Shown: positions 1 through 8,595, counted from the stretch's first letter. The stretch is 64,000 nucleotides of DNA from SZUA-217 sp964194555 (GCA_964194555.1 CAXMMT010000010.1:4289-68288), one strand, 5' to 3'. Numbers and translations: made by a program. Notes: generated from the sequence alone by a model not told the origin.

Positions 1-2
1 TC

Positions 3-80
3 GAGGTGCGCTATCACCGTTGGGACGATGTCGTCGAGGTCTGTCACTCTCTGGCTCTTCGACTGGGCGGAGCGGTGTGA
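3..80 (+). CDS. 3' end of an unidentified gene (partial)
   Basis: An open frame enters from the window edge and ends at a TGA at 78-80. The visible tail of about 25 residues ends in the residues LALRLGGAV. Its stop overlaps the ATG of the next gene in the ATGA arrangement typical of translationally coupled pairs. The next gene encodes a small XRE-type DNA-binding protein, so this could be the partner of a toxin-antitoxin-like pair, but too little is visible to name a family. That it is coding is supported only by the overlap and the open frame. Confidence 0.45.
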   Translation, partial: EVRYHRWDDVVEVCHSLALRLGGAV

Positions 81-529
81 TGCCGGTCGCGTTCCGCAAC
101 GTTGATGCCCTGCCGACAGACGATGTCCGCACCTGGCCCTATGAGGCGCTCGTCACGGTGATCGACCGCGGGCTGGTCAGTGATTGGCAGCCAATCTTCA
201 CCGAGCTACGGCGTTCGCCGTGGGGAAAAGTGGCTCGCCGCGTGGAGCAGTATGTCTCCTACCGTGAGCCAGATGGGGTGAGCACGCTGTTCACCCTCGC
301 CATCGAACGCGCCCGTATTGATGTCGGGAACGCCGATCGAGCCGAGGTGGCGACCCGGGTTCGGATGGCTGTTACCGGTTCCGGGCTCACCAATAACGAG
401 TTCGCCCGACTGGTGGGAACCAGCGCATCGCGGCTGAGCACGTATCTGAGCGGCAAAGTCATTCCATCAGCAGCGATGCTCGTGAGAATGGAACGGGCCG
501 CCAGGAACATGCAGCACGGCGCGAGTTAG
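80..529 (+). CDS. XRE-type helix-turn-helix protein
   Basis: A 149-residue protein, starting at the ATG at 80 rather than an upstream ATG at 20 because 80 overlaps the preceding stop. The last third, roughly residues 95-145, has a lambda-repressor-like helix-turn-helix: LTNNEFARLVGTSASRLSTY is followed by a conserved SGK segment and an amphipathic helix. The first 90 residues match no domain I recognise. It probably binds DNA and may autoregulate a two-gene operon with the truncated upstream gene, as antitoxins of this class do. The function is inferred from fold and coupling only. It lies next to a hicAB pair, so this end of the window is rich in toxin-antitoxin-type genes. Confidence 0.65.
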   Translation: MPVAFRNVDALPTDDVRTWPYEALVTVIDRGLVSDWQPIFTELRRSPWGKVARRVEQYVSYREPDGVSTLFTLAIERARIDVGNADRAEVATRVRMAVTGSGLTNNEFARLVGTSASRLSTYLSGKVIPSAAMLVRMERAARNMQHGAS

Positions 530-599
530 AGGCACGAGCGCGAGAGGTTGAGAGATTCTCAAGGTCAGGCGAGTCACGATTCGGGCTCATATTTGAACG

Positions 600-783
600 A
601 TGGCCAGGGCCGGCGATACGAACTTGGAGTTCGTTCGAGAGGGAGCCAACCACGAGGTCTGGTCGATCGGAGACAAGCGGCTCGTGATCCCTCGTGATCC
701 CTCGGCATCGAGAGATCAACGAGCACACTGCAAAGGGCATTATCAAAAGAGCGGAGGAGGTGGCGAAAGATGGCGACGAGTAG
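600..783 (+). pseudogene. hicA: hicA-like toxin gene, frameshifted by a 10-bp tandem duplication
   Basis: HicA toxins are small double-stranded-RNA-binding-fold mRNA interferases. The frame from ATG 600 reads EFVREGANHEVWSIGDKRLV, containing the GxNH segment with the expected catalytic histidine, and then IP. The ten bases at 681-690 are repeated exactly at 691-700, which shifts the frame. If one copy is removed, translation continues as the family-typical IPRHREINEHTAKGIIKRA and stops with TAG at 781-783. The restored protein would be about 57 residues, slightly short at the N-terminus: a stop lies two codons upstream of 600, so the first strand may also be lost. The restored end overlaps hicB by 14 bases. 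As it stands the toxin should not be made. Confidence 0.75.
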
Positions 784-1153
784 CACAGCACCGGCAAAGG
801 CGCACCGGGTCGAAGTGGTTCGGTCCGGCGAATTGTGGGCGATCACTGTGCCGGCGCTCGTCGGCGTGCTCTCTCAGGCCAAACGGTTGGACCAGGTCGA
901 AGACAGAGCCCGCAAGGCCATCTCCTTGATGTTGGACGTCGATGAAGACGACGTCGGCGACCTCGATGTCGTCGTGACACCGCCTGCCCGCGTAGCCGAT
1001 CTGCTGGAGACACTAGAGGAGTCAGTTGCCGCGGCTGACGAAGCGACTCGCTCCGCGGTAGCTGTCCGACGTAAAATCGCCGAACTGCTCCGCGATGAAG
1101 GTCTCCCAATGCGCGACGTTGCCCGCAACGTCGCTGAACACCCATCCGGCTGA
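770..1153 (+). CDS. hicB: HicB-family antitoxin
   Basis: A 127-residue protein. Residues 12-55 form the HicB partial RNase-H-like fold (VEVVRSGELWAITVPALVGV, then a helix beginning with DRARKAISLML), and a helical region follows. The end reads LLRDEGLPMRDVA, which in relatives opens a helix-turn-helix, but the protein stops about ten residues later with unrelated sequence. The DNA-binding part is therefore probably incomplete. HicB proteins neutralise HicA and repress the hicAB promoter. Its ATG lies inside the 3' end of the restored hicA frame, so the two were translationally coupled. With hicA broken this is likely an orphan antitoxin. Confidence 0.7.
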   Translation: MATSSTAPAKAHRVEVVRSGELWAITVPALVGVLSQAKRLDQVEDRARKAISLMLDVDEDDVGDLDVVVTPPARVADLLETLEESVAAADEATRSAVAVRRKIAELLRDEGLPMRDVARNVAEHPSG

Positions 1154-1462
1154 CTGGATACCCTCGGCCGCTCGCTGCGGCGAAGCCCGGTGTTGGCGAG
1201 GGCGTATACAGCGGAGCCCCGGGTTGGGCAGGCGTGAAGGCGACCCACACGGGGCCGTACCTCGACTGTCCGGCAACCGGGAACCATTTTCTTGGTGTTT
1301 TCTTGGTCGAGGCGGTGTTATACGCCAACCCTGAGTCTCGGAGAGTGTGATCTGTGACATATCCAACCCAGGATCCACTCTCGATCGTTCGGCGGCGATG
1401 GTCATGGGGATTCGGTCCACATCGACATTGCGCCATCTAAACCACCCGGCTAAACCTTTCGC
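1154..1462. other. intergenic stretch without recognisable gene
   Basis: About 309 bases between hicB and the RraA-like remnant. Open frames in it are short, lack ribosome-binding sites and show no recognisable family signature on either strand. No terminator-like hairpin with a T-run was noticed. It may hold decayed sequence from the missing hicB end. Confidence 0.4.
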
Positions 1463-1639
1463 ATGAATCAGAACGAGTTGCTCGAAGCGCTGCTCAAGGC
1501 CGACACTCCGACCGCCTGCAATGCCCTGGAGATTGTGATGGGCGGAAGGAGCGCCCAAATTTTCACGAAGGGACCCGTCATCCCGATCGATCCCAAACTG
1601 CCGGCTTTCGTCGGCTATGCGGTCACGGCCAGACTGTGA
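1463..1639 (+). pseudogene. truncated RraA/demethylmenaquinone-methyltransferase-like fragment
   Basis: The 58-residue frame begins MNQNELLEALLKADTPTACN and continues with a GGRSAQ segment and a VIPIDPKLPAFVGYAVTAR segment. This is the characteristic start of RraA-family proteins (regulator of RNase E activity / aldolase-like), which are normally well over 150 residues. A TGA at 1637-1639 ends it. Reading through this stop gives a further frame to about 1744 with plausible but weak continuity (RRLDY segment). No ribosome-binding site is evident. The glycine-rich core and acid residues of the active site are absent, so this is a non-functional remnant. Confidence 0.5.
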
Positions 1640-1810
1640 GCGTCAGTGCCGGCCGACATTGACTCGGTTGCAGTCCTTCAGCGTCGTCTGGACTACTCTG
1701 GACGGTTGGTGAGGCTGCCGCCACTCGACCGACAGTCGTCGTGATCGACGACAGGTGCGCGGGGCGTGACATATTGTTTCGACTTTCGAGGATGCTCACG
1801 GCACGGTCGA

Positions 1811-2308
1811 CTATTCCAGGCCCAGCTCTGCTTCCGGCGGGCGGGGGTGCAGATTCCGATCCATGATCGTGCGTACGCATGAGTTCCAGCGGAGGATGGC
1901 ATCGTTGTTGCCCTCAGGTTGCATCTCGGCGGCCTTCTCAAACTGGTCCATGGCCTCGCGGAACCCGTCATAGGCGAATACGGCGCTTGGACCCCTGGTC
2001 AATAGGGCACGAGCACGACGCTCGGCGATGAGGCCGTTGTAGTAGTGACGCTGATACTCGTCGGTGAGCCGGCTGGCGTAGTCCTTGGCGTCGCTCACAG
2101 ACGCGGCGCCATCGGTCTTGAACTCGTCTGTGATCGCCAGCACCAGGGCGACTAGGGCACGCTGATTGTCGGGGTCGACGGTGAGGACGTCGTGACAGAT
2201 GCTTCTGGCTTGGACCGGTTCGTTGAGTAGCCGATAGTGCTCGGCACGCCTGATTGCGGCATCGACGGCATCACGTGTGATTGTCCTTAGCTCGAACTCT
2301 TCTGTCAC
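1811..2308 (-). CDS. tetratricopeptide-like helical protein
   Basis: The frame is open far upstream, but the likely start is the GTG at 2308, preceded by a clear AGGAG seven bases away. This gives 165 residues and a 20-base gap from frdD, so it is probably the last gene of the frd operon. Residues 8-55 (ARSICHDVLTVDPDNQRALV and flanks) and 110-150 (AMDQFEKAAEMQPEGNNDA) look like tetratricopeptide repeats. There is no signal peptide or membrane segment. It may be an assembly or scaffolding factor for the reductase, but only its position suggests this. Confidence 0.6.
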   Translation of the reverse strand: MTEEFELRTITRDAVDAAIRRAEHYRLLNEPVQARSICHDVLTVDPDNQRALVALVLAITDEFKTDGAASVSDAKDYASRLTDEYQRHYYNGLIAERRARALLTRGPSAVFAYDGFREAMDQFEKAAEMQPEGNNDAILRWNSCVRTIMDRNLHPRPPEAELGLE

Positions 2309-2328
2309 GCTTCTCCTTTTCGTCGAGA

Positions 2329-2670
2329 TTACATTCGGAGCGCGGCCACCCCGGCCACGATCGTTCCAACCAGAGCGGTTCCGTAAAACAACCATGCCTG
2401 GTTTCCGACAAGACCGAACCCCAGATCGACCAGTACATATCGGAAGCGGTGTGCCCAGTGGAATAGGAACATGAACACCAGGCCGACCAGAACGAGCCGC
2501 GTCACCGGGTTCCTGACGAGGGAAACGAGGTCCTGCTTCGAGACCCACCCTGCCGGAACAGCTATCCCGCTGACGAACACCATGGCCGGCAAGAGCATGG
2601 CCGATGCTGTTCCTCCACCTGCAAATAGCAGCCAGAAAAAAGGGGCGCTCCGGTCGGGTTTCGAGCTCAC
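2329..2670 (-). CDS. frdD: fumarate reductase membrane anchor subunit D
   Basis: The 113-residue start chosen is the GTG at 2670, which overlaps the frdC stop in a GTGA coupling; an in-frame GTG at 2685 is an alternative. Three hydrophobic segments are present (near residues 10-35, 50-75 and 85-110). The HWAHRFRYVLVDLG motif, between the second and third segments, is typical of FrdD. With FrdC it anchors the FrdAB catalytic part in the cytoplasmic membrane and exchanges electrons with the quinone pool. Position directly after frdC and size fit the E. coli-type four-subunit (type D, haem-free anchor) complex. Confidence 0.8.
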   Translation of the reverse strand: MSSKPDRSAPFFWLLFAGGGTASAMLLPAMVFVSGIAVPAGWVSKQDLVSLVRNPVTRLVLVGLVFMFLFHWAHRFRYVLVDLGFGLVGNQAWLFYGTALVGTIVAGVAALRM

Positions 2671-3047
2671 CTGAACACCAGCCACATGACGGCTCCCGAA
2701 ATCATCAGAAAGAGAATGCTCGTGGTTCCGGCAATGACGTCGGCATCAACTCGCTCGTCGTCCCTCCACAGGACCATGACCTTGGGTGTGAGAGCTATCC
2801 AGGTGCCGGTGTGATAAAGCGCCAGCGTCAGAATCGCGACGTGAAGCCACACACTCAACGAGCTCGACAGGAATGTGTAGAAGGTCGAGAATGCTTCGGT
2901 GTCGGCGGCCGACCACAGCGCCCAGATGACCAGCAGGGCGTAGGCGAAAACCGCCAAGCTGGTCAACTCTCTCATCATGAACTGGAAGTAGGCGGCCTTC
3001 TTCAGCCACCAGTTCCGGGGAAGTGGTCTGTTGAGTTCTCGAGTCAT
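2667..3047 (-). CDS. frdC: fumarate reductase membrane anchor subunit C
   Basis: A 126-residue integral membrane protein starting at ATG 3047, whose A is shared with the frdB stop (TGATG). It opens with the basic segment NRPLPRNWWLKKAAYFQFMM, a FrdC hallmark, followed by three membrane-spanning helices (about 28-50, 65-85 and 103-125). It forms the quinone-reactive anchor with FrdD. The tight overlap on both sides indicates a single translationally coupled frdABCD message. Confidence 0.82.
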   Translation of the reverse strand: MTRELNRPLPRNWWLKKAAYFQFMMRELTSLAVFAYALLVIWALWSAADTEAFSTFYTFLSSSLSVWLHVAILTLALYHTGTWIALTPKVMVLWRDDERVDADVIAGTTSILFLMISGAVMWLVFR

Positions 3048-3796
3048 CAGCCACCCCTCTTCGGCATGACAACGGACTTGGCCCAGTCAGTGGCGTATGA
3101 CAGTTTGAGCATCTGAATCGCCCCCGCGGGATCGACGCCTTTAGGGCAGACTTGAGTGCACTCGCCGACATAGGTGCATGCCCAGATGCCCTCGTGTGCG
3201 GTGACTGCGGCGGCTCGTTCCTTCATTCCGTCATCGCGGGAGTCGAGGTTGTAACGCTCGGCCAGGGCCAACGCCGCAGGTCCGGTGAACGACGAGTCGA
3301 GTCCATAGACCGGGCAGGCCGAATAGCAAAGCATGCAGTTTATGCACATGCTGAAACGCTTATAACGGGCTACCTGGCCGGGTGTTTGCAGATTCTCGCC
3401 TTCCTCGAGTGGCTTGTCCTCATCGGGGATCAGCCAGGGAGACACCGTCGGCAGCTTCTCCATGAAGTCGTCCATGTTGATGACGAGGTCGCGTATGACC
3501 GGGAAGTGAATGAGAGGCTCAATCCTCAAGGTCTCGGTGTCGTAATCCCGGATGAATGTCTCACAAGTCAGCTTGGGATCGCCGTTGACCATCATTCCGC
3601 AGCTGCCACATACTCCCATTCGACATGACCAGCGGAAGCTGAGGGTCGAGTCGATCTCGGCCTTGATGTGATTGAGGGCGTCGAGCACCACCCAGTTGGG
3701 TTGATAGTCGATCTCGTAACTCTGAAACGTTGGCTCGGTCTGATCGTCAGGCAGATAGCGATAGACCTCTAGAACGGTCCGCTCAATCACCCCCAT
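3047..3796 (-). CDS. frdB: fumarate reductase/succinate dehydrogenase iron-sulfur subunit
   Basis: A 249-residue electron-transfer subunit that links the flavin of FrdA to the quinone site. The N-terminal ferredoxin domain carries the [2Fe-2S] ligands in SCRMGVCGSCGMM plus a later cysteine. The C-terminal domain has CINCMLCYSACPV for the [4Fe-4S] cluster and CTYVGECTQVCPKGVDP for the [3Fe-4S] and remaining ligands, which is closer to FrdB than to mitochondrial SdhB. The start at ATG 3796 overlaps the frdA stop by 14 bases. All cluster ligands appear intact, so the subunit should be functional. Confidence 0.9.
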   Translation of the reverse strand: MGVIERTVLEVYRYLPDDQTEPTFQSYEIDYQPNWVVLDALNHIKAEIDSTLSFRWSCRMGVCGSCGMMVNGDPKLTCETFIRDYDTETLRIEPLIHFPVIRDLVINMDDFMEKLPTVSPWLIPDEDKPLEEGENLQTPGQVARYKRFSMCINCMLCYSACPVYGLDSSFTGPAALALAERYNLDSRDDGMKERAAAVTAHEGIWACTYVGECTQVCPKGVDPAGAIQMLKLSYATDWAKSVVMPKRGG

Positions 3797-5555
3797 AGAC
3801 CCTCTCGCCCGGCGGCCATCGGGTGATGGTCACGTCCTTGTAGCCGATTGTGGGATTGCCTTCGCTGCGGTACGCCAGCGAATGCTTGAGAAAACCTGCG
3901 TCGTCACGGTCGGGGTGGTCTGTCCGCTGATGGGACCCCCGAGACTCCGTTCGGGCCAGGGCACTATGGGCGATAGCTTCTCCGATGTCGAGCATCGCCC
4001 CGAGTTCGAGAGCGGTTACCAACTCGGTGTTGAAGGTTCGACTGGTGTCGGTCAGGACGAGCTTCTCGTATCGCTCTTTCAAGTCGGTGATCGTCGAGCA
4101 TGCTCGTCCCAGAGTGGCTTCGTCTCGAAAAATGCCCGCGCCCTCCTCGAGAGCTTCTTGTAAGTCGGACCGAATACGAGAAGCTGTCTCGCCACCGCCG
4201 TTTCTTCGGAGCAGTGTGGCGTCTAGTCGACTCTGTTCCGATCTCGCTGAGTTCTCTAGCAGCTGATTCGAAGGATGGGATGCGCCGCCAGCGTGGTCCG
4301 CTGCTGCTATTGCAGCTCGCGCCCCAAAAACAAGAATCTCGGTCAGCGAGTTCGACCCTAGGCGGTTGGCTCCATTGACACTGACGCAGGCACATTCCCC
4401 CGCGGCGAAAAGGCCAGGCAGAGACGTTGCCCCTTCAGTGTCGGTGTCGATGCCGCCCATCATGTAATGGACGACAGTTCGCACCGGGATCGGATCGTGT
4501 ACCGGGTCGATGCCGACATAGCGGACCGCCAACTCTCGAACCATCGGGATCTTGCGGTCGATCTCCCTCTCGCCCAGATGTCGGATGTCGAGCTCTACGT
4601 AGTCGCCGTCAGCGCCCTCGAAGGTTCGACCCGCTTCGCGTTCCTTGATGAAGGCCTGGGAGAGGCGATCCCGTGGACCCAACTCCATTGTTCGTTTCTT
4701 TGGGTGCTCAGGATCCTTCAGGTCGAGCGGTTGGCCAAGCCCATAGTCCTGGAGATAGCGGTTGCCCTCATTGTTGACCAGAATCCCGCCCTCGCCTCGA
4801 GCGGCTTCAGTGATGAGGATGCCGGTTCCGGGAAGGCCGGTCGGGTGGTATTGGACGAACTCCATGTCCTTGAGGGGCACTCCGGCTCGGTAAGCAAGGG
4901 CCATCCCATCACCGGTCTTGATGCTGCCGTTGGTGGTGAACGGATAGACGCGGCCCCCTCCACCGGTACAGAGGATGACCGACTTCGCCCCGATCGAGAG
5001 CATCTCCCCGGTGCGGATATCGATGGCGGTGACCCCCTGACAACGGCCGTCCGCGACGATGAGACTCGTGACGAACCACTCGTCGTAACGGGTGATCGCC
5101 TCGTACTTGAGGGTCGTCTGGAAAAGGGTATGAAGGAGGTGGAAGCCGGTTTTATCGGCGGCGTACCACGTCCGTTCCAGTTTCATGCCACCAAATGGGC
5201 GTACCGAAACCCGGCCGTCGGGGTCACGGCTCCATGGACATCCCCAATGTTCCAGCTGAAGCATCTCGTCGCTAGCGTTCTCGACGAGAACCTCGACGGC
5301 GTCCTGGTCTGCCAGCCAGTCGGATCCGGAGATTGTGTCGTATGCGTGGTCGTCAAGCGAGTCGCTGGCGGAGATGACGGCCGCAGCACCCCCTTCGGCC
5401 GAGACGGTATGACTTCGCATGGGGTAGACCTTTGAGATCACCCCGACACTGGTGTCCGGAAAATCCCGCGCAACAGCGATGGCCGCACGGAGTCCTGCGC
5501 CACCGGCTCCGACGACCAGGATGTCATGCTGAAGAGGTTTCAATGTTCCGACCAT
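3783..5555 (-). CDS. frdA: fumarate reductase/succinate dehydrogenase flavoprotein
   Basis: The frame is open to 5705, but the ATG at 5555 gives the family-like N-terminus with a dinucleotide fold (LVVGAGGAGLRAAIA), 590 residues in all. RSHTVSAEGG holds the histidine that covalently binds FAD. HPTGLPGTGILITEAARGEG holds the substrate and catalytic arginine region, and HYMMGG is conserved further on. It interconverts succinate and fumarate at the cytoplasmic face of the membrane. It is the first gene of the frdABCD operon, divergent from the cyclase gene at 5714 with a 158-base promoter region between. Sequence alone does not say whether it runs as reductase or dehydrogenase. Confidence 0.9.
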   Translation of the reverse strand: MVGTLKPLQHDILVVGAGGAGLRAAIAVARDFPDTSVGVISKVYPMRSHTVSAEGGAAAVISASDSLDDHAYDTISGSDWLADQDAVEVLVENASDEMLQLEHWGCPWSRDPDGRVSVRPFGGMKLERTWYAADKTGFHLLHTLFQTTLKYEAITRYDEWFVTSLIVADGRCQGVTAIDIRTGEMLSIGAKSVILCTGGGGRVYPFTTNGSIKTGDGMALAYRAGVPLKDMEFVQYHPTGLPGTGILITEAARGEGGILVNNEGNRYLQDYGLGQPLDLKDPEHPKKRTMELGPRDRLSQAFIKEREAGRTFEGADGDYVELDIRHLGEREIDRKIPMVRELAVRYVGIDPVHDPIPVRTVVHYMMGGIDTDTEGATSLPGLFAAGECACVSVNGANRLGSNSLTEILVFGARAAIAAADHAGGASHPSNQLLENSARSEQSRLDATLLRRNGGGETASRIRSDLQEALEEGAGIFRDEATLGRACSTITDLKERYEKLVLTDTSRTFNTELVTALELGAMLDIGEAIAHSALARTESRGSHQRTDHPDRDDAGFLKHSLAYRSEGNPTIGYKDVTITRWPPGERVYGGD

Positions 5556-5713
5556 CGATACTGTCACGCAACCTACACAACGGTGTTGGATGCTGATTGC
5601 GATTGCCCAGTTGGCGAGTGTCGACCGCGGAGCGGCTCGCCTCGTCAGAACGAGCGGCCGGCAGCCGTTTGAGCCCCGGCGCCGGTCGAGGCCCCCCTGT
5701 AGCATCGACCGTG

Positions 5714-8530
5714 ATGACAGCGACAGAGCGCTTGCCCTCGGGTCAGGTCACCTTTCTTTTCACGGACATACAGGGCAGTGCGCAACTGTGGGATTCGTTT
5801 CCCGATGAGATGCGGGCGGCGCTGGCAACACACAACCAGATCATGGACGGAGCCATCGCCGTGGCAGGTGGCTCTCTCGTCAAGAACACCGGCGATGGGA
5901 TCTTCGCCGTATTCGATTCCGCATCGGGCGCCGTCGCCGCGGCGGTGAGCGCTCAGACCGAGATTGCCGCACACAACTGGGATCCGGTTATCGGGTCGAT
6001 CGAAGTGCGCATGGCGCTCCACACCGACGATGTGGAGGCTGTTCGTGGTGACTATCACGGGCCTGCCATCAACCTAGTTGCCAGGATCGAAGCTGCCGGC
6101 CACGGTGGACAGATCCTCCTTTCCGACGCGACGCGGGAGGAGACACACTCGGTTCTCCCAACCGAATTCGAACTGGTCGATTTGGGAGCACACAGGCTGC
6201 GCGGTTTGAGCGAGGTCGAGACAATCCACCAGCTCGTCGTACCCGGGCTCCGCTCCTCGTTCCCACCCTTGCGCACCGCATCGGTTGCCGTGGGCCGACT
6301 GCCCGACTTCGCAACCTCGTTCGTCGGCCGCCTCGATGACATCGAAAATATAGCAAAACAGCTTGCCGACAGAGAGTGCCGTGTTCTGACTGCCGTCGGT
6401 CCTGGTGGAATAGGCAAGACCCGGCTGTCTGTCGAGGCGGCGCGTAGTTTTGGGGAAGCATCGGGGCTGGTACCCCATTTTGTGTCGTTGGCTGCGGTGC
6501 CAAGCCCCGAGGCGATCATCAAAGAGGTCGCCGAAAGCTTGAACTTCACCATCGACCTCCATGTTGCGAGCACTGTCGACGAGACCACCCAGGTGCTCGA
6601 TCTGCTCCACAGCCAGCGGATGGTTCTCATCCTCGACAACTTCGAACACCTGCTCTCCGGTGCCGGCCTCGTGACCCGCATCGTGGAGTCGGCACCGGAA
6701 ATCAAGGTGTTGGTCACGAGCAGGGAACGGCTCGGGATCGGAAGCGAGTGGGTCTATGAGGTGAACGGTCTCGATGTCGGGGCCGGGGCGCCTGGGGACC
6801 AACCGTCCGAAGCCGTGACCCTGTTCATCGATCGGGCCCGCCGTGCTGGTGCCGCTCTTGCCTTCGAAAGCCACGACGATGTAGCAGCCCTGTGCAATCT
6901 GTTGGGAGGGATGCCGCTCGCCATCGAGTTGGCGGCAGCTTGGGCCCCGGTGCTACCAGTGGGCGGGATCGCCGAGGAGGTTCAGGCGAATCTCGACTTC
7001 CTCAGCGGATCACTCACCGACGTGCCGGAGCGTCATCGCAGCATCAGAGCGGCCTTCAACCACTCCTGGAGCCGACTTTCCCCCGACCTAAGAGACGCCT
7101 TCGCCGGCCTCGCAGTCTTCCCGGCGCCGTTCACCCGGGACGCCGCCGCGGCGGTAGCGGGGACGACGCTGCCGACGCTGTTGGAGTTGATGAACAAATC
7201 ACTGCTTCGCCGTACCGAGCTCGATGGCTACGACATGCATCCGCTGCTTCGCGAGTTCGGCCTGGAACAAATCGGCGATGGGCGCGAGTCAGCGTCTCGC
7301 AAGCATGCCGAGTACTACATCAACCGCCTCCTCGAAAGAGAAAACCGGCTGCAGGGCAGCATCGATCAGATCGAGGTAAGGGATGAAGTCGCTCCCGAGC
7401 TGGGCAACCTAAGGCAGGCGACCCTGTGGAGCGCAGAGAACCAGGAACGTGGAGAGCTCGGGGCGATCCTCAACGCGCTCCAATCCTTCTACTTCCTCTA
7501 CAGCTGGACTGAGGCCATCGACCACTTCAGCGAGATCGCCGACGTGGTCGAAGCCATGGTCGGCCACGAAGCCGCTCTCGACGACGAGAGATACCTATGG
7601 GCCCGCACGTTCGCGATGTTCTGGCTGGTAGCTCTGGGGGACGTCGACCGGGGTACCGAGGAAATGAACCACTTGCTATCCCATTGGGAAAAGGTAGGTG
7701 GGCTAGGCCTGAGTTGGTGTCTCCTGGCACTGGGGATGGCTGCCGACCAGCGAGGTGACCTTACCGAGGCCCAAACCTGGTTGGAGCGTGGCCAACGAAA
7801 TGGCCTGAAGCCCAACCGGCAACTCGAAGTACATCACGCCGCCTGGTACGGATGGGTCCTCTTCGAACAAGGAGACATCGAGGGGGCGCAGGAGAATTTC
7901 CAGCGAGGTCTCGACATCGCCGAGGGCGCTGGCGACTACCTGGGACGTGCCTTTCTTCTGAGCAAGCTCGGTGTGGCCGCCGACGGGCTTGGGAACCACG
8001 AACAAGCGGCGAAGTACCACCACGAAGGCCGGGAGATCTTCGTGAAGACCGGAGACCTGGGAGGTCAGGGATACACACTGTCGCGTCTCAGCTGGACCTA
8101 CTGGCTGATGGGTGACTACGTCAAGGCGAAACGTTACGGCGAGGAAGGCTTGGAGAAGTTCGATGAGATCAACCATCGCTGGGGAGTTGCGGCATCGTGG
8201 TGCCGGATCGGAATGGCTGAACTCGGTCTTGGCGACGTTGAAGCCGCAGCCGAAGCGTTCCGGACCGGGTTGGATTCGGCGGCTCACTACAAGATGCAGA
8301 ACCTCGTGTACTACGCGTTGATGGGGATGGGAAGAGTGTTCGCGGCGCAGGGGAAGACCGATGCAGCGGTCCAGCTACTCGTGCACAACGTTCAATTGGC
8401 TGAGAACCCCTACGCCAACATGGCACAGGAGGCGCTTGACGATCTGGCCGATCGGGAGGCCGAGGAGATGCGTCTGAGCGGGAGCGCGATGACACTCGAA
8501 GAAGCCGTCGGACTCGCCAGCGAAGACTGA
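5714..8530 (+). CDS. class III adenylate/guanylate cyclase with NB-ARC-type ATPase and TPR domains
   Basis: A 938-residue regulator starting at ATG 5714. The frame is open from 5597, but the family begins just before VTFLFTDIQGS. Residues 10-170 form a class III cyclase domain: FTDIQGS gives the metal aspartate, KNTGDGIFAVF the lysine and second aspartate, and GPAINLVARIEAAG the Asn/Arg transition-state pair, so it may be active. Around 215-500 there is an ATPase domain (FVGRLDDIENI, Walker A GPGGIGKT, Walker B VLILDNFEH, sensor VLVTSRERL). The rest is TPR repeats, for example AQENFQRGLDIAEGAGDYLG. Such proteins are abundant in actinobacteria; they probably couple ligand or partner sensing to cyclic nucleotide synthesis. 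The signal is unknown. Confidence 0.85.
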   Translation: MTATERLPSGQVTFLFTDIQGSAQLWDSFPDEMRAALATHNQIMDGAIAVAGGSLVKNTGDGIFAVFDSASGAVAAAVSAQTEIAAHNWDPVIGSIEVRMALHTDDVEAVRGDYHGPAINLVARIEAAGHGGQILLSDATREETHSVLPTEFELVDLGAHRLRGLSEVETIHQLVVPGLRSSFPPLRTASVAVGRLPDFATSFVGRLDDIENIAKQLADRECRVLTAVGPGGIGKTRLSVEAARSFGEASGLVPHFVSLAAVPSPEAIIKEVAESLNFTIDLHVASTVDETTQVLDLLHSQRMVLILDNFEHLLSGAGLVTRIVESAPEIKVLVTSRERLGIGSEWVYEVNGLDVGAGAPGDQPSEAVTLFIDRARRAGAALAFESHDDVAALCNLLGGMPLAIELAAAWAPVLPVGGIAEEVQANLDFLSGSLTDVPERHRSIRAAFNHSWSRLSPDLRDAFAGLAVFPAPFTRDAAAAVAGTTLPTLLELMNKSLLRRTELDGYDMHPLLREFGLEQIGDGRESASRKHAEYYINRLLERENRLQGSIDQIEVRDEVAPELGNLRQATLWSAENQERGELGAILNALQSFYFLYSWTEAIDHFSEIADVVEAMVGHEAALDDERYLWARTFAMFWLVALGDVDRGTEEMNHLLSHWEKVGGLGLSWCLLALGMAADQRGDLTEAQTWLERGQRNGLKPNRQLEVHHAAWYGWVLFEQGDIEGAQENFQRGLDIAEGAGDYLGRAFLLSKLGVAADGLGNHEQAAKYHHEGREIFVKTGDLGGQGYTLSRLSWTYWLMGDYVKAKRYGEEGLEKFDEINHRWGVAASWCRIGMAELGLGDVEAAAEAFRTGLDSAAHYKMQNLVYYALMGMGRVFAAQGKTDAAVQLLVHNVQLAENPYANMAQEALDDLADREAEEMRLSGSAMTLEEAVGLASED

Positions 8531-8595
8531 GTAGCACCTCCCCCGATCACCAACTCGCGCGGATCTCGCTCCTGACAACATGCCAATCCGTATGC

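Noticed and set aside
4467..5435. 322-residue plus-strand frame
   Set aside because: It is antisense to frdA in a GC-rich gene, has no family signature, and frdA is unmistakable.
5556..5705. N-terminal extension of FrdA
   Set aside because: These codons precede the flavoprotein fold, lack homology and overlap the promoter region of the divergent cyclase gene.
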